From Micromonospora sp. LH3U1 (GTDB lineage: Bacteria > Actinomycetota > Actinomycetes > Mycobacteriales > Micromonosporaceae): a DNA stretch of 64,000 bases. Below, one piece after another: positions 40,732 to 49,119 of this stretch (its first letter is position 1; every line of letters starts with the position of its first letter). The notes under the pieces are model-generated. The model was not told where the DNA came from and made no database searches. It saw nothing but the letters and a program-made list of their open reading frames with translations. Position numbers and translations under genes: made by a program. The stretch is from assembly GCF_028475105.1 (NCBI RefSeq), contig NZ_CP116936.1:2294001-2358000 (forward strand), read 5' to 3'.

Positions 40732-41550
40732 CTACTTGCTGTTCGCGTACGCCTCGTAGGCCCGAATGACCTCGTCGGTGGGCCCGTCCATCCGCAGGAC
40801 GCCCGATTCCAGCCAGATCGTCCGTTCGCAGGTGTCCCGTACGGAGGAGAGCTGGTGGCTGACCAGGAACACCGTGCCGGCCCCCTCCCGCAGCTCCCGC
40901 ACACGCTGCTCGCTGCGCTTGCGGAAGCCCTTGTCACCGGTGGCGAGCGCCTCGTCGATGAGCAGCACGTCGTGCTTCTTGGCGGCGGCGATGGAGAACC
41001 GCAGCCGGGCAGCCATGCCGGACGAGTACGTGCGCATCGGCAGGCTCGCGAAGTCGCCCCGCTCGTTGATCCCGGAGAAGTCGATGATCCCCGCGGCCTG
41101 CTTGGCCACATCGTCGGGGTGCATCCCCATGGCCAGGCAACCGAGGACGACGTTGCGCTCACCCGAGAGGTCGTTGAGCAGCGCGGCGTTCACGCCGAGC
41201 AGCGACGGCTGGCCCTGGGTGTAGATGGCACCCCGGTTGACCGGCAGTAGGCCGGCGATGGCCCGCAGGATGGTGGACTTGCCGGACCCGTTGCTGCCGA
41301 TGAGCCCGATCGCCTCGCCCCGGTACGCGGTGAAGGACACGCCCTTGACCGCGTGCACCTCCCGCACGTTCGGCGCCTTGGTGCGCTTGACCAGCCGCCG
41401 CAGCGCGGCCACCGGCGTGGTGCCACCGGCGGCGCCCTGGTGCACCCGGTAGATGATGTGCGCGTCGTCCACGACCACGGTCGGGATGCGCTCCTGCGTC
41501 CGGGTCATCGTCGCGTTCGCCTCGACGGGAGCGTCGAATTGCTCAACCAC
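40732..41550 (-). CDS. tagH: Teichoic acid/polysaccharide ABC exporter ATPase
   Basis: 272 residues. Walker A is GSNGSGKST, the signature loop is RTYSSGMAARLRFSIA, Walker B is DVLLIDEALATGD and the switch His is in FLVSHQLSS. The YSSGMxxRLxFxIA signature and DEALATGD are typical of TagH/Wzt exporter ATPases. GTG at 41550 follows AGGAG and overlaps the tagG end by 8 bp. With TagG it would export the undecaprenyl-linked teichoic acid. No long C-terminal substrate-binding domain is present. Confidence 0.88.
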   Translation of the reverse strand: MVEQFDAPVEANATMTRTQERIPTVVVDDAHIIYRVHQGAAGGTTPVAALRRLVKRTKAPNVREVHAVKGVSFTAYRGEAIGLIGSNGSGKSTILRAIAGLLPVNRGAIYTQGQPSLLGVNAALLNDLSGERNVVLGCLAMGMHPDDVAKQAAGIIDFSGINERGDFASLPMRTYSSGMAARLRFSIAAAKKHDVLLIDEALATGDKGFRKRSEQRVRELREGAGTVFLVSHQLSSVRDTCERTIWLESGVLRMDGPTDEVIRAYEAYANSK

Positions 41551-42436
41551 GGCCGTACTCCTGTTCGCCGCGCCAGAAGTAGATGAAACCGCCGATCCCG
41601 GCCACCAGCGCCCAACCGGCACCGACCAGCCAGAGCTGGGTCAGCGACTCGTTGAGCAGCGGTGCCTCCTCGAGCAGCGTGTACCGGGCCAGCTCGATGT
41701 AGACCAGCAGCGGGTTGTACTGCACCAGCGTCGTCGCCCAACTGGGCAGCCGTTCGAACAGGCTGACGCTGTAGAGGACGCCGGAGCCGTACATCCAGGT
41801 GCGCATGATGAACGGCATCACCTGCTTGAGGTCGCTCGACTTGGCGCCCAACCGGGCCACCATCAGCACCACGCCGGCGTTGAACAGCGCCTGCAGCAGC
41901 AGGGCCGGCACCAGCAGCAACCACTCCCACGTGAGCGGCTCGCCGGTGACCAGCACGATGCCGATCAGCACCACCATCGAGGCCAGCAGTTGCTGGAACT
42001 GCGTCATCGTGGTGGACAGCGGCAGGCTGGCCCGGGGGAAGTGCAGCGCCCGGATCAGCCCCAGGTTGCTGCTGATCGACTGGGTGCCGGCCAGGACCGC
42101 GCTCTGGGTGAAGTTGAAGATGAACAGCCCGGTGGTCAGGTAGGCGATGAAGTTCGGGATGCTGTTCTGGGCCAGCACCACCCCGAAGATCAGGTAGTAG
42201 ACCGCCGCGTTGGTCAGCGGGGTGAGCACCTGCCAGAGCTGCCCGAGCTTGGCATTGCTGTACGAGGCGACAAGCTTGGCGTTGGCGTACGCGGCGATGA
42301 AGTGCCGGTAGGCCCATAGTCGGCGGCTGTACTCGGCGAGGCTGGGTCGCTCACCGGCGACCCGTAGACCGTGCCGAGCGGCCAGCTGCGCCTGGGTCAG
42401 GCCCGTTTCGGGGTCGACCAGCGCGGTGGTGGCCAT
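41543..42436 (-). CDS. tagG: Teichoic acid/polysaccharide ABC exporter permease
   Basis: 297 residues with six transmembrane helices, an ABC-2 permease (AAVYYLIFGVVLAQN, FIAYLTTGLFIFNF, VVLIGIVLVTG, LLLVPALLLQALFNAGVV, a late LWLVGAGWALVAGIGGFIYF). The N-terminal cytoplasmic segment with SNAKLGQLWQVLTPL is the coupling-helix region of TagG/Wzm proteins. ATG at 42436. It is co-transcribed with tagH and divergent from a TetR regulator. Confidence 0.88.
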   Translation of the reverse strand: MATTALVDPETGLTQAQLAARHGLRVAGERPSLAEYSRRLWAYRHFIAAYANAKLVASYSNAKLGQLWQVLTPLTNAAVYYLIFGVVLAQNSIPNFIAYLTTGLFIFNFTQSAVLAGTQSISSNLGLIRALHFPRASLPLSTTMTQFQQLLASMVVLIGIVLVTGEPLTWEWLLLVPALLLQALFNAGVVLMVARLGAKSSDLKQVMPFIMRTWMYGSGVLYSVSLFERLPSWATTLVQYNPLLVYIELARYTLLEEAPLLNESLTQLWLVGAGWALVAGIGGFIYFWRGEQEYGRG

Positions 42437-42556
42437 GGAAATGGCGCTCCGATCTTTCGTGCAGACGGGTTGCTCGCGACGATGGGATCCTAGTGGGAAG
42501 TGTGCGCGGGGCGCCGCCTCGTCGCTGCGTGGACAGTAGTCCGAAACACGTCGGGA

Positions 42557-42577
42557 CGCAACCGTATCGTCGTTGCG
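42557..42577. promoter_or_regulatory. Candidate operator in the tagG-tetR intergenic region
   Basis: CGCAAC (42557-42562), a 9-bp spacer, then GTTGCG (42572-42577) forms a 21-bp palindrome 38 bp before the TetR start and about 120 bp before tagG. Size and position suit a TetR-family operator controlling the regulator and possibly the exporter. Confidence 0.4.
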
Positions 42578-42614
42578 CTACTCTGGTCGCCGTGACCTGC
42601 GATAAGAGCCCTCG

Positions 42615-43253
42615 ATGACCACCGAGAAGAGGCGGGCCCCGGCCGGAGCGGCGGTGCTTCGTGACGAGATCACCACGGCTATCCGGCATGCGCTGATGCA
42701 GGAGCTCGCCGCGGTCGGCTACGGCCGGCTCTCCATCGAGGCGGTGGCCCGGCGGGCCGGCGTCAGCAAGACCGCCATCTACCGGCGGTGGAACTCGAAG
42801 CTCGACCTGGTGCTGGAGATCGTCGCCGCGGCGGCGCAGGGAAAGCTGCCCGCGCTGGACACCGGCACCCTGCGCGGCGACCTCGCGCTGCTGTTCCAGG
42901 CGGTGGCGCACGCGCTGCGCCACCCACTGGCGTCGCAGATCATCCCGGACCTGCTGGCCGAGGCCGCTCGCAACCCCAGCATCGATGCGACCCTGCGTCA
43001 GGTGCTGCACGCCCGACAGCAGGAGATCGGCGGTCGCCTGGTGGCCCGTGCGGTGCAACGCGGTGAGTTGCCGGCCGACACCGACCCGGACGCCGCGGTC
43101 GACCTCATCGTCGGCCCGCTCTACTGGCGGCTCGCCATCGCCCGACTCCCGCTCACGGACGGCTACCTCGACAATCTGGTCGAATCCGTGGCCGCCGGGC
43201 TCGGCGCCGACAGCGCCGTACCCCGTCCCCGGGCAGCCCCGATCTCGGGTTGA
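42615..43253 (+). CDS. TetR-family transcriptional regulator
   Basis: 212 residues. The N-terminal helix-turn-helix spans about 20-65 (LAAVGYGRLSIEAVARRAGV, then SKTAIYRRWNSK). The C-terminal ligand domain is all-helical, of the TetR_C type with LLFQAVAHALRHPLASQIIP and PLYWRLAIARLPLTDGYLD. ATG at 42615. Divergence from tagG across a 178-bp region with a palindrome suggests autoregulation and perhaps control of the exporter; the ligand is unknown. Confidence 0.88.
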   Translation: MTTEKRRAPAGAAVLRDEITTAIRHALMQELAAVGYGRLSIEAVARRAGVSKTAIYRRWNSKLDLVLEIVAAAAQGKLPALDTGTLRGDLALLFQAVAHALRHPLASQIIPDLLAEAARNPSIDATLRQVLHARQQEIGGRLVARAVQRGELPADTDPDAAVDLIVGPLYWRLAIARLPLTDGYLDNLVESVAAGLGADSAVPRPRAAPISG

Positions 43254-43377
43254 CCAGGCATCCGACACCCGCCTCACGCAGCAGCGGTCCCCCTGCCCAA
43301 TTCCGCTAGGCTGCCCCCTTGACACCCGGCCGTCACCGCGCCGAAGCCCCGCATCCGCCTGACGAGTAAGGACGCAC

Positions 43378-45507
43378 GTGGCCAACGTCGACAGCATCGC
43401 CGGAGCGCCCGCCGATTCGGATCCGACGCCTCGGAGCGAGCAGGCAACCCGGCCCGCCGACCGTCGCGCCGTGGGGTCCCGGGTACGCGCGTTGGTGGCC
43501 GTCGCCCCGGCGGTGCTCACCGATGGTGCGGTGCTCGCGTTCGCGCTCTTCACCGTGCTCTACCACCTGGCCTTCCTGGGGGACCTGCGTCCGTCGGTGA
43601 CCTTCCGGATCTGGCTGGTCGCCTGCGCGGTGCTCGCGGTCGTGGCCGTGCTGCGCGCCCGCCGCCGGTTCACCCGCACCCGCGGAGTTGGCGCCGGCAC
43701 CCCGGGCGACGGCGAGCGGGCGGCAACCGTCGAGCCAACCGGCCCGCGGCCCACCGTCGACCGCCGCCTCCTGATCGGGGTGCTGGTCGCCGCGGCCGTG
43801 GCCGCCGTCACCGCCGGTCTGGCCGGGACCGAAGCCGACGTCTCCTGGTGGATCCCGGCGGTGGCCGGCCTGCTCGCGGCGATCGGCGGGATCCTGCTGG
43901 TGCGCCGGGCCTGGCTGGGCGGCACGGTCTCCACCCAGGCCGCCGTCCCGGCGCCCACCGCGGTGCAGTCGGCGTACGCGCTGGCCGTCTCGGTGCTGGT
44001 CGGAATCTCCTCGCTGTTCATGGCCCGCAACACCCCCGACGACGTCTACTACGTCGGCAAGTCGGTCTGGATCGCCGAGCGTGACCTGATTCCGCTCAAC
44101 GATTTCCTGTTCTCCGAGAACGTGCTGCCGTCCATGGGCTCGCAGCCGCCGATCCCGTCGTTCGAGGTCTTCGACGGCGCGTTCGCCAACGTCGTCGGCA
44201 TCCACGCCAGCTCGGCGCTCTGGTTCGTGCTGCTGCCGATCATGGCGGTGTTCGCGGTGTTGGCACTCTGGCGGCTGACGCACCGGTGGGCCCCGCGCCG
44301 TCCGATGCTCGCCTTCACCGTGGCGGTCGCGTACCTGTATCTCGTCGCCGGCGATGACGCCGCACTGGGCACGTTCCACCTCATCCGGCTCCACGAGGGC
44401 AAGGGCATGTTCGTCTCGGCGGTCATCCCGCTGATGTGGCTCTACCTGACTGAGTGGTTCGACAGCCGGTCGCGGCGCAGCCTGCTGCTCATCGTGGCAC
44501 TCTCGATCACCGCGATCGGCCTCACCAACACCGCGGCGATCATCCTGCCGATGCTGGTCGGCGCCGCCAGCTTCGCCATGCTGCTGGTCGGCCGGTGGAA
44601 GGTTGCCATCGTCGCCGCCGTCGCCGCCCTCGCGTACCCGATCGGCTCGCTGGTCGTCTCCCGACTGGTCCTCGGCGGGATGACCGCAACCGGCGCGGAC
44701 GACGAGTTCTTCGACGCGGCGTCCACCTACCGACGGACCCTGCTGTTCGGTGTGGTCGGGGTGATCAGCGGCCTGGCGCTGTGGTGCGGTCCGCTGCTCG
44801 CCCGGCGGCGTACGCCCGCGCTGCTCGCGGCCGGTGCCACCCTGGCGATGAGCGTGATGTTCGTGCCCGGGGTGCTGGAGGTGTTGAGCGCGTTGAGTGG
44901 CATCTCGGTGGTGCTCTGGCGCGTGCCGTGGCTGCTCGCCCTACCGACGCTGATCGGTCTGCTCTGCACCGTGCGCGTGCCGGCACCGACACCGGCGCTG
45001 CGCCGCGCCGCGGCCGGCGGGATCGCGGTGCTGCTGGTCGCCGCGTTCGCTCTGTTCGCCACCCCGATGTGGTCCTCGAAGAGTTGGGTCGACGTGCACG
45101 ACCGCCCCACCTGGAAGCTTCCGCAGCAGCGTCAGGCGATCGCGTTCTGGATCAAGGGGCTGGACCGCCCGGAGGGCATGCTGCTCGCCCCGAAGACGAT
45201 CATGCGAACCTCACCGATTGTCACCAGCGAGGTCCGGGTCGTCCTGCCCCGCGACTTCTACCTCCTCGAGTACGACCTCACATCCCAGTTCTCCAAGGAC
45301 CGGCTGTTGCTCGCCGGCTTCGCCGACGGTGACACCACCCCGGCGCCGGCCGAACTGACGCCGGCGCTGGACCGCCTGGACGTGGGCACCATCTGCGTCT
45401 ACAACGGCAACAGGTACGCCCGCGACACCGCGCCACAGCTCGGCTACCAGGAGTTCGCGACGCGCCCGGCACCCGGGGCGATGACCTGCTTCCGGCGGGT
45501 CACCTGA
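43378..45507 (+). CDS. Large polytopic membrane protein of the teichoic acid locus
   Basis: 709 residues with about 13-14 transmembrane helices and a C-terminal soluble domain (about 575-709) that is probably extracytoplasmic. Loop segments include RNTPDDVYYVGKSVWIAERD and HLIRLHEGKGMFVSAVIPL. An Asp-Asp near the first long loop resembles the acidic site of GT-C glycosyltransferases, so a polyprenyl-dependent sugar transferase is possible, but no family is firmly recognised. GTG at 43378 has AAGGA upstream and a TAGGCT -10-like box (43306-43311). A terminator hairpin follows. Confidence 0.65.
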   Translation: MANVDSIAGAPADSDPTPRSEQATRPADRRAVGSRVRALVAVAPAVLTDGAVLAFALFTVLYHLAFLGDLRPSVTFRIWLVACAVLAVVAVLRARRRFTRTRGVGAGTPGDGERAATVEPTGPRPTVDRRLLIGVLVAAAVAAVTAGLAGTEADVSWWIPAVAGLLAAIGGILLVRRAWLGGTVSTQAAVPAPTAVQSAYALAVSVLVGISSLFMARNTPDDVYYVGKSVWIAERDLIPLNDFLFSENVLPSMGSQPPIPSFEVFDGAFANVVGIHASSALWFVLLPIMAVFAVLALWRLTHRWAPRRPMLAFTVAVAYLYLVAGDDAALGTFHLIRLHEGKGMFVSAVIPLMWLYLTEWFDSRSRRSLLLIVALSITAIGLTNTAAIILPMLVGAASFAMLLVGRWKVAIVAAVAALAYPIGSLVVSRLVLGGMTATGADDEFFDAASTYRRTLLFGVVGVISGLALWCGPLLARRRTPALLAAGATLAMSVMFVPGVLEVLSALSGISVVLWRVPWLLALPTLIGLLCTVRVPAPTPALRRAAAGGIAVLLVAAFALFATPMWSSKSWVDVHDRPTWKLPQQRQAIAFWIKGLDRPEGMLLAPKTIMRTSPIVTSEVRVVLPRDFYLLEYDLTSQFSKDRLLLAGFADGDTTPAPAELTPALDRLDVGTICVYNGNRYARDTAPQLGYQEFATRPAPGAMTCFRRVT

Positions 45508-45526
45508 GCGTTTTTCCCGCTGAGCA

Positions 45527-45552
45527 ACCCGACCCTGGTGGCAGGGTCGGGT
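45527..45552 (+). terminator. Terminator hairpin after the polytopic membrane protein
   Basis: A perfect 11-bp stem (ACCCGACCCTG with CAGGGTCGGGT) and a GTGG loop, 20 bp beyond the stop at 45507. It separates this gene from the next TagF-like gene. Confidence 0.7.
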
Positions 45553-45618
45553 GCACCGAGGCGCGGAGCTTTGACCGAAATGGTGCCGGATACCCGAGCG
45601 ACACCGAGCTGTCCCCTC

Positions 45619-45628
45619 GCGTTAAGGT
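45619..45628 (+). promoter_or_regulatory. GCGTTAAGGT decamer upstream of the second TagF-like gene
   Basis: An exact match, in the same orientation relative to the gene, to the decamer at 40659-40650 before the CDP-ribitol synthase, and one of three related sites in this window. It sits about 106 bp upstream of the TTG start. Confidence 0.3.
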
Positions 45629-45733
45629 CGCAGTCACACGCAGCCGGCCGCGGTCGATTACTGCGCGACGGTGAGTGACGTCGATTCAGCACGGGCACAG
45701 CCCGCAACGAAATCTTGTAGGGAGCGAACTCGT

Positions 45734-47491
45734 TTGTTCGGCACGTTGACAGGACGTCTCGGAGTGGCCGCCCAGAGTGCGCTGCTGGTGCTGGCCTACC
45801 TGGTCATGCTCGTCAGTGGCGCATTCGGCTGGGTCGGCCTGTTCGCCGTCGCGGGGCTGGCCGCCATCATCGGCGAGTTCGCCGTCGCCCGCTGGTCACC
45901 GCCGTCGCAGCTGTTGTTGGAGAAGGTGGGTCTGCACTGGTCGTACCGGCAGTTGACCCGGGACCTCGCGGCCGTGCTGCTCGTCGCCGCCGAGGTGCGG
46001 CTCAGCGGCGGTGAGCTGACCCTGCTGCTGGTGCTGCCCGCCGCGGTGTGGGTCGTGTCGGTCTTCGCCGGGGCGTTCTCCACCATGATCGAGCGTCGTA
46101 ACCCGCTCTCCGCCATGGTGCGCAACATCGAGCTGGGTCCGCTGTCCGCCGCCCCTCAACCGCCGGCGTGGGCGGCGGCGGTCGCCGGTGACCGGATGCC
46201 CCTGCTCAATCTGCTGCTGGTGCCGGCCGCTGTGGCCGCCGCGGTGCAGCACGATCCGACTCCGTTCTTCGTCGCCGCTGCCGTGGCGGTCGTGGCCACC
46301 GGCGTGGTGGGCGCCATCATCGCGCTGACCTGGCTCCGGGGTCGGGGCGCGGGGCAGGACCCGCTGCTGCCCGCCGTCCAGCGTTGGCTGGACACGAACC
46401 GGCCCGAGGTGGCGCTCTATTTCGCCGGTCCGGCCAAGGACGTCTACCAGGCGAACATGTGGCTTGCCCCGACCGAGGCGCTTCAGCAGCGCGCGGTGGT
46501 GCTGATGCGGAGCCGGGATGCGTTCCTGGAGTTGGCCGACACCCGGCTGCCGGTGATCTGCGTACCGACCGGGGTCGACTTCATGAACCTCGAACTCAGC
46601 GGCATCCGCGCGGCGCTCTACTCCGCGAACGTCGGCGCGAACATCCACATGCTCCGTGAGCCGAGCACGAAGCACGTCTTCATCGGGCACGGCGACAGTG
46701 ACAAGCAGGCCAGCGTCAACCCTTACAGCAAGGTGTACGACGAGGTCTGGGTCGCAGGCCTGGCCGGCCGGGAGCGCTACGCCCGGGCCGGTGTGGGGGT
46801 GCTCGACTCGGACATCGTCGAGATCGGTCGACCGCAGTTGGCCGGGGTGCACACCTTCGGCGCCGAGTCGGTGGACCGGCCGTTCACCGTGCTCTACGCC
46901 CCCACCTGGGAGGGCTGGCTCGACGACGACCCGTACCACACCTCGCTGGTGCTGATGGGCGAGCGGATCGTCAAGGGGCTGCTCGCCACGACTCCCCGGC
47001 TGCGCGTGATCTACAAGCCGCACCCGCTCACCGGGTCACGGTCCAGGGCGGCCAGGGCTGTGCACGAGCGGATCGTGGCGGCCATCCGCGCCGCCGGTGG
47101 CAACCCGGACGCGTCCTCCCTGGACGGCACCGCGCACCTGGTGGTCACCGGCCGTACGCCCGGACTGTTCGACTGCTTCAACCAGACCGACCTGCTGATC
47201 AGTGACGTGTCCAGTGTGGTCTCCGACTTCGTGCAGAGCCAGCGGCCGTACGTGGTGGCCAACCCGGCCGGCCTGCCGGAGGACGACTTCCGCCGGGAGT
47301 ACCCGACGGCTCGGGCCGCGTACCTGCTCTCCAAGGACTGCGGTGAGCTGGAGAAGATCGTGGCGGTCACCCGGGCCGGCGACGACCCGATGACCGAGGC
47401 CCGCCGAGAGCTGAAGACCTACCTGCTCGGCCCGGCCGAGGCGAACCCGATGGACCGGTTCCAGGAGGAGATCGGCCGGCTCTGCCGCTGA
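45734..47491 (+). CDS. TagB/TagF-like teichoic acid polymerase with membrane domain (paralogue)
   Basis: 585 residues, same plan as the gene at 37368: about five to six N-terminal membrane helices, then the CDP-polyol phosphotransferase domain. Motifs are LYSANVGANIHML, FIGHGDSDKQASVNP, VLYAPTWEGW, IYKPHPLTGS and SDVSSVVSDFVQSQRPY. Two such enzymes suggest primer and polymerase roles, or two polyol units. TTG at 45734 is preferred over GTG 45671: GGGAG is correctly spaced, and the N-terminus then aligns with the paralogue (FGTLTGRLGVAAQSALLVLA). It has its own transcript behind a terminator. Confidence 0.85.
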   Translation: MFGTLTGRLGVAAQSALLVLAYLVMLVSGAFGWVGLFAVAGLAAIIGEFAVARWSPPSQLLLEKVGLHWSYRQLTRDLAAVLLVAAEVRLSGGELTLLLVLPAAVWVVSVFAGAFSTMIERRNPLSAMVRNIELGPLSAAPQPPAWAAAVAGDRMPLLNLLLVPAAVAAAVQHDPTPFFVAAAVAVVATGVVGAIIALTWLRGRGAGQDPLLPAVQRWLDTNRPEVALYFAGPAKDVYQANMWLAPTEALQQRAVVLMRSRDAFLELADTRLPVICVPTGVDFMNLELSGIRAALYSANVGANIHMLREPSTKHVFIGHGDSDKQASVNPYSKVYDEVWVAGLAGRERYARAGVGVLDSDIVEIGRPQLAGVHTFGAESVDRPFTVLYAPTWEGWLDDDPYHTSLVLMGERIVKGLLATTPRLRVIYKPHPLTGSRSRAARAVHERIVAAIRAAGGNPDASSLDGTAHLVVTGRTPGLFDCFNQTDLLISDVSSVVSDFVQSQRPYVVANPAGLPEDDFRREYPTARAAYLLSKDCGELEKIVAVTRAGDDPMTEARRELKTYLLGPAEANPMDRFQEEIGRLCR

Positions 47492-47544
47492 GCCTCGCGT
47501 ACGGCGTTCCGCGCCCGGTCCGACACCTCTCGGGCCGGGCACGT

Positions 47545-47615
47545 CCGTGTAAGCCAGCAGAGCCGTGTCAGCCAGCGGAGCCGTGTCAGCCAGCAGAGCC
47601 GTGTCAGCCCAGCAG
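47545..47615. repeat. 18-bp tandem repeat at the 3' end of the DUF952 gene
   Basis: About four copies of CCGTGTCAGCCAGCAGAG (47545, 47563, 47581, 47599) with one or two substitutions. The last copy supplies the DUF952 stop codon on the minus strand. It otherwise occupies most of the 112-bp gap after the TagF-like gene. Confidence 0.85.
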
Positions 47616-47942
47616 GGCGGCGACCGCGTCGGCGGCCGACGTGTCCGCCGGCAGTGCCTGCGCCGCCACCACCGCCGTGACCGGCAGCGGGCCGTACACG
47701 TGGGGGAAGAGTTGCCCGCCGCGCGACGGCTCCCAGCGCAGCGCGTCGCCGAGCCGCTCCTCCTTCACGCTCAGCAGGGTCAACCCGGTCGCCCCGGCGA
47801 AGTGCCGGCGCGCCGTCTCCACCACCTGGTCGCCGCCGGAGAGGTGGATGAACCCGGACTCGTGGTCCAACGGCGTGCCGGTGAAAGCGCCAGCGGCGAG
47901 GGCGTCGTCCCATTCCGTGGTCGACAGCAGTTTGTAGATCAC
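47604..47942 (-). CDS. DUF952 family protein
   Basis: 112 residues. The family pattern is clear: MIYKLLSTTEWDDALAAGAF, GFIHLSGGDQVVETARRHF, then LRWEPSRGGQLFPHVYGPLP. The function of DUF952 is unknown, although its fold relates to enzyme-like ADP-ribosyl-type domains. ATG at 47942. The C-terminus ends inside an 18-bp tandem repeat, so copy-number change there could move the stop. Confidence 0.88.
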   Translation of the reverse strand: MIYKLLSTTEWDDALAAGAFTGTPLDHESGFIHLSGGDQVVETARRHFAGATGLTLLSVKEERLGDALRWEPSRGGQLFPHVYGPLPVTAVVAAQALPADTSAADAVAALLG

Positions 47943-48055
47943 AACGGCAGCCTACGGGGGTGCCGCCGCCGTGCTCGCCCGGTTTTCGCCGGTACCGCCG
48001 CGCCCGTCGCCCCCCGCCGGGCATGCTCAGGTCAAGGGCCGCGGAGGGATGGGCG

Positions 48056-48367
48056 ATGCAGAGCTACGACGACGACTGGACCGACAGCCAGCGCGCGCTG
48101 TACGACGAGTGCTACCGGGCTGGCGGCGAGTGGGCCGAGGACCCGGACACTCCGTCCGATGACGTCCAGCATGTGATCAACCTGGCCGAGGCGGACGATG
48201 ACGCCTTCCAGGACGCCGAGATCGACTATCCGCCCCTGGTCGACGCGGTCACCCAGGCCAGCGGGGTCACCGTCACCAGCGTGCCGGCCAGCCACGAGGA
48301 TCCGGGTTTCCGCGGCTTCACCGACGGCGTCCGGGACGCCACCGCCGACGACGTCTTCGGTCTGTAG
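48056..48367 (+). CDS. Small acidic hypothetical protein
   Basis: 103 residues, strongly acidic (MQSYDDDWTDSQRALYDECY, ...AEADDDAFQDAEIDYPPLVD), with no membrane segment. ATG at 48056 has GGAGGG nicely spaced. No family is recognised. It precedes the response regulator gene by about 86 bp and is probably separate from it. Confidence 0.6.
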   Translation: MQSYDDDWTDSQRALYDECYRAGGEWAEDPDTPSDDVQHVINLAEADDDAFQDAEIDYPPLVDAVTQASGVTVTSVPASHEDPGFRGFTDGVRDATADDVFGL

Positions 48368-48453
48368 CCGGCCCGTCGCGGCAGGCGGCCTCCCGCTCCG
48401 CGCATGCTTCTGCCACCATTCGCAGAACGGCGCGGCGACGGATGGGGGCATGG

Positions 48454-49110
48454 GTGCGGATCCTGCTGGTGGAGGACGACCGCCGGGTGGCCGCTGCGCT
48501 CTCCTCAGCCCTCACCCGCCGTGGGTACGAGGTCGAGCACGCGGCCACCGTCGCCGCCGCGCTCTCCGCTGCCCCGTGCGACCTGGTGCTGCTCGACCTG
48601 ACCCTGCCCGACGGCGACGGCACCGACCTGTGTCGGGAGCTGCGCCGGCGGAGCAGCCAGCTCGGCATCATCGCGGTGACCGCGCGGGGCGAGGAGCGCG
48701 ATCGGGTGCTGGGCCTGCGCCTCGGCGCGGATGACTACGTCGTCAAGCCGTTCTCGATGGTGGAGTTGCAGGCCCGGATCGAGGCGGTGCTGCGTCGGGC
48801 CGCGAACGCTGCGCCGGAGCGCCACCTCATCGAGGCCGGAGCGGTACGCATCGACGTGGCCGCGCGGACGGTGACCGTGGACGGCCGGGCCGTCACGTTG
48901 ACCCGCAAGGAGTTCGACGTGCTGCTCTCGCTGGCCCGCCAGCCGGGGGTGGCGGTGCCCCGCGACCGCATCCTGCTGGACGCCTGGGGCACCACCTGGG
49001 CCGACCGGCACACGGTCGAGGTGCACGTCGGGTCGCTGCGCGGCAAGCTCGGCGACGCCCGCCTGGTGGAGACCGTACGCGGCATCGGCTACCGGCTGCG
49101 CGATGCGTGA
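48454..49110 (+). CDS. OmpR-type response regulator
   Basis: 218 residues. Receiver domain with the phosphoacceptor Asp48 (LVLLDLTLPDG), acidic pocket EDD near the start, switch Thr in VTARG and Lys in VVKPFS. A winged-helix OmpR/PhoB DNA-binding domain follows (LTRKEFDVLLSLARQPG, VEVHVGSLRGKLG, VRGIGYRL). GTG at 48454 gives the canonical MRILLVEDD start; ATG at 48442 is in frame. It pairs with the histidine kinase 10 bp downstream and probably regulates the divergently oriented TAXI lipoprotein gene beyond it. Confidence 0.9.
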   Translation: MRILLVEDDRRVAAALSSALTRRGYEVEHAATVAAALSAAPCDLVLLDLTLPDGDGTDLCRELRRRSSQLGIIAVTARGEERDRVLGLRLGADDYVVKPFSMVELQARIEAVLRRAANAAPERHLIEAGAVRIDVAARTVTVDGRAVTLTRKEFDVLLSLARQPGVAVPRDRILLDAWGTTWADRHTVEVHVGSLRGKLGDARLVETVRGIGYRLRDA

Positions 49111-49119
49111 GGGGCTGAC

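Noticed and set aside
42357..43553. Long minus-strand frame across tagG start, tetR and beyond
   Set aside because: It is antisense to a clear TetR regulator and has no domain or ribosome site.
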